Shown here: positions 21,994 to 32,664 of the stretch, in pieces
Layout: every line of letters begins with the position of its first letter
How positions within the stretch are numbered: the stretch's first letter is position 1
Origin: Microthyrium microscopicum
Lineage: Eukaryota > Ascomycota > Dothideomycetes > Microthyriales > Microthyriaceae
Length of the DNA: 64,000 nucleotides
NCBI GenBank assembly: GCA_010405405.1
Contig: MU004243.1
Coordinates: 739,340 to 803,339 of the forward strand
Direction: 5' to 3'
Program-made: the position numbers and the translations under genes
The notes under the pieces: model-generated
Database searches by the model: none
What the model was told of the DNA's origin: nothing
What the model saw: only the letters and a program-made list of their open reading frames with translations

Positions 21994-23268
21994 CTAGACC
22001 AAGTCTTTCTCGTAAGAGATGAACTTCTGGTCATAAACTGAATTTGAGCACTTGTTTTGTCAGTTTACAAACAACTTTGGAGCAGTAGAAGCATACATAC
22101 AGCGACTGTAGAGATACCAAATTGGTTGGTAAAGAACGAATAATCTTGCAAGCTGGGACACGACCGCTTTCCATAGATGGTGCATTTCTACATAAAGACA
22201 TTTCAGAACTCTCTACGCCGCAATTCAAGAGAGAAGAAACAAACGATGCGTATATCGTTCCTTAAGGATTCATTTTCACATCCCTAGCACGCAAGGATGA
22301 GATAAAGCTGATAGTCAGATTGTGTTACAAGACGGTGCTTCAAACATCCTAGTGCCTATCAGCCACTAAGACCAGGAATCAGTCCGGAAGGAATACTAGA
22401 GTAAAATCAATGGTAAGAACATGATATACCCTTGTACGTAGGTGAAATTACCTTTTACTACCATGGGAAATGTAGCATATTGTCTAGCAAAACCGACTTC
22501 GCCGCTCAAATCATACAACGTTGTGGGAAGGTAGTGCACTCCAGCTTTTGATGTCAGTCAGGGCACGTAGGATGCATATAGATATGATGGAGTTAATTGT
22601 TGACCCATAATGAAGTGCGAGAAGAAGGCTTTTACTAATAGGCAACAATGTTGCATTGCATTTCTTATCTGGCTTATACTGGATATCGTCGGTGCGAGGA
22701 TATTCATAAAGTAATCTGCCTCGTCATTAGTTATATCTAAGAACCTGAAGAAAGTTTGACGTCGCCATAAAATAATTTGCAAAGTAAACTACTGTGCCTC
22801 CTTATTCCTGGAAATCCAATGTGTTTGAACTACTTTGGAGGGTTCATTACTGAATCCTGTCAAGATCGTAGTGGGCATCACTCCCAACTTTACCGCCTCA
22901 ATGACACAAACAGAAGGTTACATTGGCCATTATATACCTATAGCACATCACTTGGACAGTCTCGATCTGTGCAAGGAAAATACTGGGCCTCGAAGGAATG
23001 TATGTAGTAGTCAATTTGGCTGTAATTGTACAAGGTGAGCAACTGAGAAATTGATTGTTGTGAAAGTAACTTCCGTGACGGAAGCAGATATCTAGCAAGT
23101 TTGACAAGGTAAATATCATGCGCCTCGACCAGTCGGCTCACGCCTAAGATCTCTCACTTCGGTACATGAATCTTATGACGGACAAACTCTCAATTCATTC
23201 CTTCAACAAACACACGTTATCCTATACTGTGCAACTTGAAAGACCGAAGACATCCCCAATACCAGAAT
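21994..23268. other. 1.3-kb intergenic region
   Basis: Divergent spacer between two secreted-protein genes. Open frames near 22777-23038 lack an ATG start and splice support, so I do not call them. Confidence 0.45.
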
Positions 23269-24226
23269 ATGACAATGTCTAGACTTAATGTAGCTATACA
23301 TCTTTTTCTACAGGCATCTACTCTCAGGACGACGATAGCTCAGGACAATCTTCTTGCCCCCCTCTACATCGACAACGTTGAGTTCTTGGCAGCTTCATCA
23401 AATCTTGCGAACGTTTCGTTCCCAATCCTCCAGACTGCGTTGAAGTCTCCAAATGCAACGAACGAGTCTTTCTTCACTGGTTATGATTGGACGAAGCCTT
23501 TTCCTGGTTCTGCTATCGATGGCCACGGAGCCCATCTTCGTGTCGCGTTCGACATTCCCATTCCCGATAACATTTTGGAAAATGCAACAACAGCTGTAAG
23601 CTCCCTCACTTTCAGTATCCCGAATAAAATGTCAGGGAATGACGGTGCTCCTACAGCCATGGACCCCTCCTGGTACATTTGCCGACACATTTTTGTTACC
23701 GACAAGGTGAATCATACCACTGTTGGCAAGGGAGGCGACTCTTGTGGTTTTCTCACCTCTGAATGTAAAGAAGACTTGAAGGGCAACCTCACCCAAGGTT
23801 GGATGAAAACAGACGACAGTACTCCTTGCTCCGGTCTGGCGCTTGATCCTATACCGCAAAGTTGCATTGGCTCATTTGGGTTCGCTCGCGCTGACGTGAT
23901 TGGTAAGTGTTGGCTAAAAAGTGAAAGCTGCCGGAACAACACTTCTAACATTTACTGCAGCTTTCGACTCGAGCTATATGGCGGACGCGGCACAGGCGAA
24001 GCTTTTAGCTGTGGATGAGCAGAATCAGAATAATTGGAGGATTGGAACCGGTTATCACGACAAAGGGAGTCAAGCTGCCTATGACACGGCCAATAACCGA
24101 ACATTTCTTCTTGTTAATGTTTGGGGTTATAGCGAGAAGCTTCCTCAAGGAAACCGAAAAACTCCAGATGCCACACTCTCATGTTTGTCTACGAAAACCA
24201 ATGCTACAAATCCGAAAGATGAATAA
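23269..24226 (+). CDS. Uncharacterised secreted protein
   Basis: Two exons, 23269-23902 and 23961-24226, with a 58-nt intron (donor GTAAGT, acceptor CTGCAG), product 299 residues. Start at the first in-frame ATG; a second ATG two codons on is equally good. Signal peptide in the first 24 residues, ending near TTIAQ. The mature protein has several N-glycosylation sites (NVS, NAT, NES, NHT, NLT) and cysteines at YICRH, DSCGF, SECKE, TPCSG, QSCIG and LSCLS that may form disulfides. No catalytic motif. It resembles the many uncharacterised secreted proteins of plant-associated fungi. Function unknown. Confidence 0.7.
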
Positions 24227-24738
24227 CTTTAGATTTCAGTCGCTGAATGGTTGTTTTTTTTATCTATGACTGTACTGAGTCGAGAAGCACTGGTGTGTAA
24301 AGTAGGAAATTGGAATGAAAACTTCTAGTGAGGAACGAATCAGCTCTTCATTTGTAATATAGAGTAAGCATGGGGCAAACTTTCCATCATCGAATTAGGA
24401 ATCAAAACGTCATTGACGTGTAAAAAGGTTAAAGAGTTTACCTGGCAGCGCTGGACTCTGGAGGCCCATTTCGAAGACAACCTTGAATTTTTCATCGTGC
24501 GGTAGTAGCCACTGTTTGGCTCGCATTTGTACTTCGGAAAGCTTTAGTATCACAGGAGGCAACCTCAAGAAAATCACTGTCTGGCTGGTTTCTCGACAAG
24601 ATCCTCACGCAAAGATGATTGCGAAGATTAAGAAAAATTGGCAAATATGATGAGAATAATATGATGTTTCCAAAAATTTAGTGAGCAGTAGTATAAGCCA
24701 GCCAGTAGATTCGGACCACAAATTAACCAAGACCGAAT
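24227..24738. other. Convergent intergenic region
   Basis: Lies between convergent 3' ends. I see no gene or repeat. Confidence 0.45.
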
Positions 24739-25349
24739 TTACATTATTCGAGAACGCTTGTGGGCCCTGTCGGGTGACACAACGTAGACACCTATATTTC
24801 CATTTCCTCCAGCAGCTTGGTATCCTACATTCCAAAGTTAGATGGTCAAGAAATGTTGGAGGTGCTTATCAACTTACCTCCAACTCGTCCATTATTGTTG
24901 CAGTTGTCAATGACCCATCTTACGGCACTGGCCACATCTCTACAGTAGGACCTCTCGGCCTTCCGATCACGGCTCATGCCCATCACTACTGCATCTCCTA
25001 CTTGGCAGAATATGGAGTGGGATGTTGCGTCTGGCACCTCACAAGCTGTCGTGCCTTTGCTCAGAAGAAAATGGTAACAATTCTCTGCGTTCCCGGCATC
25101 TACAGTAGTACCGTAAAGGCAGGAGGAATCAAGTTGCGTTGTCACATTCCAACCATTAGTTTGTACTAGCACATTTGTAGATACCGGTGCTTGCGAGCTT
25201 GCGATCGAAGACGCCGCTGCATAAGTTGACATTGTATCTGCATGCGCCACTGTAAAGGGGGAGGCAGCCACCGAATTTGCAGTCACTGTGGCTAGTGTAA
25301 AGATTGTATAAACCCAGGCCTTGGTGCGAACAGCTTTTTGGAATGCCAT
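24739..25349 (-). CDS. Small Cys-rich secreted protein, Hce2- or KP4-like pattern
   Basis: Two exons on the minus strand, 25349-24878 and 24824-24739, 53-nt intron (donor GTAAGT, acceptor TGTAG), product 185 residues. Hydrophobic N-terminal segment and likely signal cleavage near NSVAAS at about residue 30. The mature domain has cysteines at SSCLY, AENCYHF, TACEV, IFCQV, SYCRD and DNCNN, then GRVGGYQAAGGNGN across the splice. The pattern of a mid-domain Cys, a helix CRDVASAVRWVIDNC and a terminal GRVGG is reminiscent of Hce2 (Ecp2-like) or KP4-like secreted proteins, but I cannot decide between them by eye. Such domains often sit near or are fused to subgroup C chitinases, and one is 6.6 kb away. 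Family call is tentative; the gene is well supported. Confidence 0.7.
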
Positions 25350-26183
25350 TTTCGACAAATTGAAGTGATTACGAAATGAGAAAAGATAGCTTTTATTTTT
25401 TATGATACTTGAAAACCTTCTCTACCTTACTGGGCCACTTATAGCAGCTCCTGTGCAGGAGAGTGGGATAACTACTGTCTGGGTTAACGTAACGCTTACA
25501 ATGATCTACAGAATTAGCTTTGATTAAGAAATCTAATGCTGTTCCAACTCAGGATCAGTACCGCTTCAGGCTTAACATGTGGTACGTGATGCTATACCGG
25601 CTTCAAGGTGTTGTTAGCTTGCAAGCGGCGATGGAAAGTATTGCGTCCAAAATACATGTACTAGGATTTATACTGTGCCGCCCACACCTACACGCCGCTC
25701 ATACTGCTCCAGGCGACGTTTCTCTATCCTTACTTTCCAGCAATCTTCTTAGCCTACTTTCTCAATCCTATTCAAATCCCAATGTACTTTACGACAGATC
25801 AAGTTTGTGTCATATCTCAAGCACAGGATTATAGCCTTGCTAAGATCATTGACTTCCCAAATACCGTGCGGAGCTTCTTCAGAAGCCTCTCATACATTGG
25901 CTGCAATTTGAGAGGCATCACCTATCAATCAGGCAGGTAGTAATTAACAGGATCACTGAGTGAGAGGACTGCCAGCTGTATAGGATTTCATGAGACGAGT
26001 CGAAATATGTCAAGACTTCAAATTTATAAATTATCCTAGACATATCACGCGATCTTCCAAAACCGTTGTGTATAAAAAGGGAATCTCCATTGAGTTTCAA
26101 GTAATCATTCAGCAACAACTTTCCACCTCAACGATCAATCCAACCGTTTTACATTTCGACCTCCTAACCAAGAAAACTACAAA
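25350..26183. other. Upstream region of the LysM effector gene
   Basis: No gene is supported. It carries a TATA-like box listed separately. Open frames around 25520-25834 show no domain or splice logic. Confidence 0.45.
26071..26080 (+). promoter_or_regulatory. TATA box of the LysM effector gene
   Basis: TATAAAAAGG lies 113 bp before the ATG at 26184, leaving room for a leader of about 80 bases. The match to the TATA consensus is good and no other gene is near. Confidence 0.5.
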
Positions 26184-26467
26184 ATGCACGCTTCCATTAT
26201 TTCCGCATTCTTTCTGTCACTTATGGCTTCGGTGAGCTCCTTTCTCAGCACACTTTTATCATCTGGACTCTAATCATATAGTAGGCTGCGCCAACCGGTT
26301 GTACGCAGTACACCGTAAAGGACGGCGACTATTGTTCAGGCATTGCCAACGCAAATGGCATCACTCTCCAGCAATTTTATGACTACAACGGCGGAAATGG
26401 CAAGTTTGGAGGCGCCGATTGCCCTTCTCTTTGGGTTGGCACCGTTGTTTGCGTCTCCGCTCCCTAG
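26184..26467 (+). CDS. Single-LysM secreted effector, 76 residues
   Basis: Two exons, 26184-26231 and 26285-26467, with a 53-nt intron (donor GTGAGC, acceptor TAGTAG). The nearer AG would place a stop codon at the junction, so splicing must use the second TAG. Exon 1 encodes the signal peptide (MHASIISAFFLSLMAS). The mature chain is one LysM module: CTQYTVKDGDYCSGIANANG, then ITLQQFYDYNG, then CPSLWVGTVVCVSAP, with four cysteines in the usual fungal positions. There is nothing else, so the mature protein is about 57 residues. LysM effectors bind chitin and suppress chitin-triggered immunity or guard hyphae. It is too short and too spliced to appear as a long open frame. Confidence 0.85.
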
Positions 26468-26827
26468 AGTAACACTATAACGAGAATTCGCTAGTAATAT
26501 AGGTGGACATGTACTTTTGAGACACTCTACGAATTAGGTCTTGCTTACTGGCTCAAGAATCTCTATCAATCAAGTTATTCTCTATCTATATGTTGCTAGT
26601 CTACAGAATACCATGCAAGGTTTTGAACTTTGGAGTGCCTGCACGGATACCTACCTAGTAATATGTAGCTTACACCATATTGTGTTCACGATGATAATGA
26701 GGCTTGCGTTGTCTGGATATACTCAAATTCTTTGTAGCCTCTAGAGAGCTCTAGTGTAATCTCATCTTGACACTGTTTCGGTAAGCCTAGATAAGTTGCT
26801 CATATCGACGGTTATAAGTACTGAACT

Positions 26828-27040
26828 CAATGGCATGGCAAAATAAATGGCGTACTCCCATCGGTTCTAATGGCTACCACCAGCGCTGCTAACCAAAAGG
26901 TGCTTTAATCCCCATCGTATCTGATAAATATTCCCAATGCGAACGCCCTTTATGGCAAATAAAGCACTTGATAATAGACCGTAGCGTCTAGGCGCCATCA
27001 GAGTTGATGGGAGTACGCCATTTATTTTGCCATGCCATTG
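26828..27040. mobile_element. MITE copy 1, 213 bp, 6-bp target duplication
   Basis: Non-coding element with inverted ends of 35 bp: CAATGGCATGGCAAAATAAA at the left end matches the complement of the right end. It is bounded by the direct repeat TGAACT at 26822-26827 and 27041-27046. A second, diverged copy of the same length is at 30143-30355. The small size, inverted ends and lack of coding make it a miniature inverted-repeat element. The near-perfect ends suggest it is the younger copy. Confidence 0.85.
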
Positions 27041-27292
27041 TGAACTGTCTGCAAAGCTAAGCTGGAGCCGTGAACAGATCGCGATGACATGATAAAAGAG
27101 CTCATTCAACAAATTTCCAAATCAGTAAGAGCATTCGCTATCTCTAGGCTCATAGACGATACGCTCTGACCAGATGGCTTTATATATGTTACATAAAGGC
27201 GAACCCTGAGGATTCAACGCAGAGAGGGCTTGTTCGTCATGGAGTGAGCCTCTTTTCGTAGGAATGCTCACGTACAGGCTGTGAAAAGTTTC

Positions 27293-29828
27293 CTATTCAT
27301 CCCAATCCTCGGTCTCACTTTCATCGCCTCTATAAGAACTTTCAACATACCCACCTACGACCTTCTGTCTTTTATAAGTATTTGGTCTCTGCGTCGAACA
27401 ATTAGCCATAAAACCACAAAAACCATTCAATAGTTTCAACTTACAGGCCCAACATTGCCATCCGTATTCTTCAACTCCTTCATCTTATAACACTTCTCCA
27501 TCACCTCCTCACCCGTCCCGTTAGGCAACGTCAAGATCCCGAACTCAATGATGCCCTGGAACCCACTCGAATACTCACTCGAGCCATAAAACCCAATGAT
27601 CTCCTCATCTGGGCCACCCTCCAGAGCATGGACTTGAACATCGTCACCCCATCCCCTATTCTGGTTCAATTCGCCCCAAGACGAGCCATCGGAAGCATGC
27701 ATGCGCATACCTAGTAGTTCATGACCTTGAGATGTAATCTCAACTTTGGTGATTTTGGTATTGGCATCGATACTGTGACTTTCGCTTGCGTGGCCGCCAA
27801 AATGGTGGTCATGTCCATGGCGATTCCAACGAGGACCACATGGAACTACGGTGCCGTCTGAGTAGGTCACTGTAGCGCCGTCAAGGATTATGCCCACTCG
27901 ACAGTCTATGGACTTTGCGAAGACGGCTGTGGGTTGACTTGTTAGTGAGCGTTCGCCTTGGTTTCACACCCCACCTTGTGGTAAATGGTAGTGAATGAAA
28001 GGAAAAACTTACTTTCGCCATTTTTCTTCTTGTCCTTGAGCAATACTGCCCACTCCCATTTTTGAATGTTGTCAACTTCAGCTTTCTCACAAGAGACGCT
28101 CTTCTTGGAGATGGTGACGTTTGTTCCTGGAATGCGAATGTAGGAGACACTAGAGAACTGTTTCCAGACGTCTTTGATGGTCTTTTCTTTGCCATTCATG
28201 CCCAAAATATGCATCTTGAGATTTTCTGTACGATCGAAACGTGCCTCCAATTCGGCAAGAGAAAATGAGACTGATTCTGCGGGGTTAGTCACAGTTGGAG
28301 CTTGCTCATCAGCATCTCCAAATTGAATTCTTGCAATGCCAAGAGAACCACAGCTGACAGTAAATCGAGGACTTTCTGAGTTCTCGGCGTCAATTATCAA
28401 ACTCGGCAGAGCTTCTCTGTCTTTTCGGCTTAGGAGTGGATCACCAGGTAATCGGAAATGAGATTGATGCTTAAAGGACAAAGCATCCAGAAGATTCCAG
28501 CGAGCTGTGTTGTCAGTATCATTGTTTACGACTTCGAGGCCAGGGGTTTTCCTGGAAGTACAGTACTGGGTGAACGGCAAGAAGTTGCGTGGCCAGTGAA
28601 CGGGGTATCCACGTTCCATAATACCCTCTCTGTGAGGAAAGCCGAATGCGTGGCCGACTTCATGTAGAAATGCTCCTTGGCCGACAGAGCAGGCTTCCCA
28701 CATGCTTGTACACTCACCTGCATCGTTGCACACCATACTTCCTGGAGCGCGCCCGTCTGTCAAACAACCTGCAACTTCCTCCAGGAATCGCGGCCATGAA
28801 TATGTCAAATGGCTTCCCATCATGCCAAGGGATATACCCTGAGCATTATGGGCACCAAGTGCAGCATGTGCAAGAAGCAGGTCCTGATCCACGGAATAGT
28901 GAGAGTCCAAGATCAGACCGGCGACAATCGGATGAGCCTCTGGGTCAAATGCGCCGCCTTGATTCTGGAGGGCGGCAGTGAAGTATTGGTGCAGAGCCTG
29001 GTCGTTGCGAGCATGGGGATTTTGCTGTGCAACATTGGGATCGCGTAGTTCTTTAGTGGTCTTGTCTGATCGTACCACATTGACTTTCGCCGTGGATCGC
29101 ATAGCGGAGCTCGTGCTGTCATCGTGGGACAAGCGGCCATCGGCAGCAGCGCTCAAGAACTCGCGAGACACAGTGTCTAGAGCCCATTCTTCGTCGAACC
29201 GGAAGGATCGTCGGCCAAGTCCTTTCAATCGCATGTCTTCAGCTGTGAGGGCTTGCCACATGTAAGCAGTCATACGGAACTTGGCAATTGCGGCTTGAAA
29301 GTCGCTATGTGTTGTCGAGAGACCACCGGCTTTGGATGGCGGACAGTCGATGATGAGCGGAGAGTCTTTGGCGACCATTATGGCAAGGTGCAATGGTGGT
29401 GTTTGGAGAAGAGGAATGTAGTTTAGACGCACAACCAGATCAAGGACTTTGAAAGCAGACGAATCGGGACTGTCAGCTGTTGAGCCGAGAGACAAGGTGA
29501 ATTCATTGCATCCTGGAGACAGAAACACTAGAGCTTTGAAATGGTTGCAAGCCAGCGGGTATGACTGAGATGGGAAAAGTTCTTCGCCTGAAGTTGAAGT
29601 GGTTTTGATGGCAATGAAGTTCTCAACGGAGTCATTCGCAATGGCTTGAACATTTTCAATATGTCCGACTAATAGAAGGCAACGCTATGGAATCGAATCA
29701 GCTTGAGATATCACAAGGAATCGAGTTGTGAAAGTTACTTGGTAAATTGTCTCATCATGTTCAACATTGTCGAGCTTTAATTCTGCTTGCTTTGCCTCAG
29801 CTGAGTTTCGATACAGAGATAATTTCAT
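27293..29828 (-). CDS. Zinc metalloprotease of the fungal Metallopep (YIL108W-like) family
   Basis: Four exons on the minus strand: 29828-29739, 29684-28013, 27926-27445 and 27388-27293, product 779 residues. All junctions keep phase. The third intron is needed because the frame otherwise ends just after a GTAAGT donor, and the fourth exon adds an acidic tail (GDESETEDWDE). Zinc motif HEVGHAFGFPH at residues 371-381, with ligands H371, H375 and H381 and base E372, followed by IMERGY, as in the family of yeast YIL108W. No signal peptide, so it is probably cytosolic. The C-terminal 170 residues resemble a jacalin-like beta domain (VEITSQGHELLGMRMH). Two MITE copies flank the gene. Confidence 0.85.
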
Positions 29829-30142
29829 GGTGATTTCGTGATTGGAGAACTTGAAGGTTGTGAATTAGCAGCTCGAAAGCTCCAAAGATATTGTTCTACG
29901 TTTGAAGAAGAGAGATATAGTGCGAAACTGATTGTCAAAGGCTAACTCAGTACTCTGCGGTTGATGAATTGTCAAATGGAAATGCGATGTATCAAAGGAC
30001 TTTATACATGTTCAGCGCGTTGGCAATTCATGAAATTAATGGGTTAATAGGGGTTGATGCCTGTTAGTTGTCAATATTGATCCATAAAAGGAGGTTGGAA
30101 GCCTGCACTAGATCGCTCCTTCTCTAGGCACGCATGGTATTA

Positions 30143-30355
30143 CAATCGCATGACAAAATAAGTGACGTTCTCCCATCAACTTCGCTGGCTTCCACGAAAG
30201 CTTTTAATTAAGAGGTGTTATACTTTCCATCGCATTTGATAAACTATTCAAGTCTGGACGCTATATATGATAAATTAAGTACTCGATACCAAAGCGTGTT
30301 GTGTAGGAGCTCTCGAAGTCGATGAGGGCACGCCATTTATTTTGTCCATCGGTTG
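30143..30355. mobile_element. MITE copy 2, 213 bp, 6-bp target duplication
   Basis: Same family as the element at 26828-27040: equal length, ends starting with CAA and the shared core GACAAAATAA, and collinear interior blocks such as TGGCTNCCAC and CATCGNATNTGATAAA. Flanked by the direct repeat GTATTA at 30137-30142 and 30356-30361. The two ends are less alike than in copy 1, so this copy looks older. Confidence 0.85.
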
Positions 30356-30701
30356 GTATTAATAGTCCCGATGCAGATCATCACCATTCTGGGCCTAGCG
30401 TGTCAAGTCGGGTCTGTTGTTTTTACAGCAACTTCATGTCTTCATTATCTTCCAATTGAATGACCCCACCTTGGAAAGCCAGGAAAAGTAGCTGATGAGG
30501 GTTCTTGAAAGCATCATCAGCTGCTAGCCTGGACTGTCTACCTAGGTTGATGACCACATCTCTAATCATCAGCTTCATATCCTTCTACGAGACCTGCCCC
30601 CATAGCTTTGTGCTGATCTCTAGATAATCGAAACCTTTTTATCCTGTATTTGCATACCTGCGTGGACTTCGAAGGGGCAATTGCCTGCTCCGATAGGCCC
30701 A

Positions 30702-31784
30702 ATGGTTCAATTGCGGCTCATTTGGCTTATTTGGCTGGCGTCCCTGTTCTTTTCAAGTCCTTCATTTGCAGTCAAGCGAACTAAATTCCAACACTGGTTC
30801 CCAGAGTATGAACAACGCTGGACCAAAGCTGTGAATGGTCCTTGCCAACAGAAAGTGACCAACTATATTCTCAATGATCGAACAAACTGCAGCGCTCCCT
30901 GCGCGTGTGCTGCCGATTGCATTCTGCAAAACACCACAGCTTCTATGCAATCTCAATTTGCTTTAGCTCAAGTACTCCTTGGTCTTGTACCAGTCATTCT
31001 AGCTTTCATTGGCCCAACTATCGCAGAGGTGGCAGTCTTATCAACATATCGACCGGTGCTGGCGATTCTGCTTGGGATAGGATCCCCAGCTGTGAACATA
31101 CTAAGAGCAGTGAAGAATGTTGATGTACGCGAGCCGTTGGAAGGATCACAGTCAGCTATCTCTCAGGCTTGGTCAAAGTGGCTTGCGAATCAGACCGTGG
31201 CTGCTCAACTCTGTATGAAAACTGTGACATACTTGTTGGCACTTGGTGCCGTTTACAACAACATCCGAACATCTATCTATACAGATTTGCGAATTATCTC
31301 TGGCTGGAGGTGCGGGGCGGTTTATATGCCACTTGCTTGGAGTATGCTCGCTGTCATCGTTCATGGCTGGGGTATGATAGCAATTCGCGTTCGACTAGGG
31401 ACATTGTCGTTGCCATCACTGAAATCAGCCATGCAATCGGATGCCTTCAAGCTGATAAGTACGACAGAGGACAACAGTATCTCAGAAGCTTTGTTTTGGG
31501 TAGCTTCCGTTTGCGCGGTCGTCCATATGACCTATGGTGTGCTAGTCCTGTCTTCTCTGATCTTTATTGGCGCTCTAGAGGCTTTGCAAGTTCTTGTACT
31601 ATACGCCGTCTCTGCTGTTGTGTGTCAGTTTATTCTCCTCTCGGAAATCGCCACTATGAAAAACGACTTGCTCGAGAATCCAGTCACGTCTGGCACTACC
31701 GGTCAAACGCGGGTTCCTAAAACTAGCCAAACTTCACCTCGCGATGCTTTCCGGAACGAACTTATAAGACCGCATTCACTATGA
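30702..31784 (+). CDS. Polytopic membrane protein, uncharacterised
   Basis: One open frame. The ATG at 30702 is the first in frame, and gives 360 residues. Residues 1-23 form a signal peptide or anchor ending near SPSFAV. A Cys-rich loop follows (NCSAPCACAADC), then at least five hydrophobic helices, for example LAQVLLGLVPVILAFIGPTI, TVTYLLALGAVY, AWSMLAVIVHGWGMIAI, LFWVASVCAVVHMTYGVLVL and ALQVLVLYAVSAVVCQFILL. The C-terminal tail is Ser/Thr-rich and probably cytosolic. It matches the general look of a large group of uncharacterised fungal membrane proteins; no transport motif is visible. Confidence 0.7.
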   Translation: MVQLRLIWLIWLASLFFSSPSFAVKRTKFQHWFPEYEQRWTKAVNGPCQQKVTNYILNDRTNCSAPCACAADCILQNTTASMQSQFALAQVLLGLVPVILAFIGPTIAEVAVLSTYRPVLAILLGIGSPAVNILRAVKNVDVREPLEGSQSAISQAWSKWLANQTVAAQLCMKTVTYLLALGAVYNNIRTSIYTDLRIISGWRCGAVYMPLAWSMLAVIVHGWGMIAIRVRLGTLSLPSLKSAMQSDAFKLISTTEDNSISEALFWVASVCAVVHMTYGVLVLSSLIFIGALEALQVLVLYAVSAVVCQFILLSEIATMKNDLLENPVTSGTTGQTRVPKTSQTSPRDAFRNELIRPHSL

Positions 31785-32072
31785 TCTAGGAGTCATTCTG
31801 TATCTCAAATCCCATGATTTCAAGGAGAGAAAATCCAATCTTGTGAAGTTATCACACAGTTGAATAAATTGTCGCCCTCCCAGCGATTGCGATGGCTCCC
31901 ATCTGACACGTAACTGAGCAAATTTCGTGAATGATAAGGAATTCGCAACCAGTCGCTCCCACATCCTTGCTCTCGATGCCTCCCCGAGACAGCCTCCCAG
32001 GTATCTTGAAAATTTGAGGTATACATTGATCGTCTTGAAAGGGATGTTATTTCAAGAAGAACAATGCCATTG

Positions 32073-32486
32073 TCATTGCTCTCGTGCTTCGTTGCCGTCG
32101 AGTCTAAGGATTTGTTTGAGTAGCTTTGCAATGGATTGGAAAGCATCATGATGTTCATGCCACCTCGATGTCTTTAAGGACCTGTACGTCGGAGAGACAG
32201 ACCTATCAGGTAGCTTGACTTATTATTTGCTTGTCATAGTTGCCTCTACTGAATTTGAGATTAGCAGCCGCTCTTTGAGCCCAAAGTTTCTTTCCAATAT
32301 TAAAATGACATACCATTCTCCATCCATATGGCTTTGTCTCGATTGATTGTGCATAAAGAGGAATGCCTGAAGTGCTGCTATGTCATCCATGTCGTATTCT
32401 AAGCGAGCTAACAAAGGATCACTACATGTTTTTCGAGCCTTTGTCCCAACGTGCAAAGGCCCTGGAGCACGAGTCTTTTGGTACAT
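32073..32486 (-). CDS. Small hypothetical protein
   Basis: Two exons on the minus strand, 32486-32314 and 32181-32073, with a 132-nt intron (donor GTATGT, acceptor GTACAG), product 93 residues. The call rests on both exons reading as helical coding sequence in matching phase: LEYDMDDIAALQAFLFM before, and HHDAFQSIAKLLKQILRL after the splice. No signal peptide or domain. It is divergent from the F-box-like gene starting at 32665, with 178 bp between starts. An extra upstream exon cannot be excluded. Moderate to low confidence. Confidence 0.35.
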
Positions 32487-32664
32487 CACCGACTCTTCAC
32501 TTTCCGAGTCTATTTATTCCATCAACTTTTGCGACATCCAAAGACAGTATCAAGATTTCTTCCACTATCCGCCCCAAACCATACTAAGAAACTTTGGTAA
32601 GCTCTTTGAAGAAAACACAAACACATAGAACCTGCAAATACATACCTCAAGTTCAAAGCCTGCA

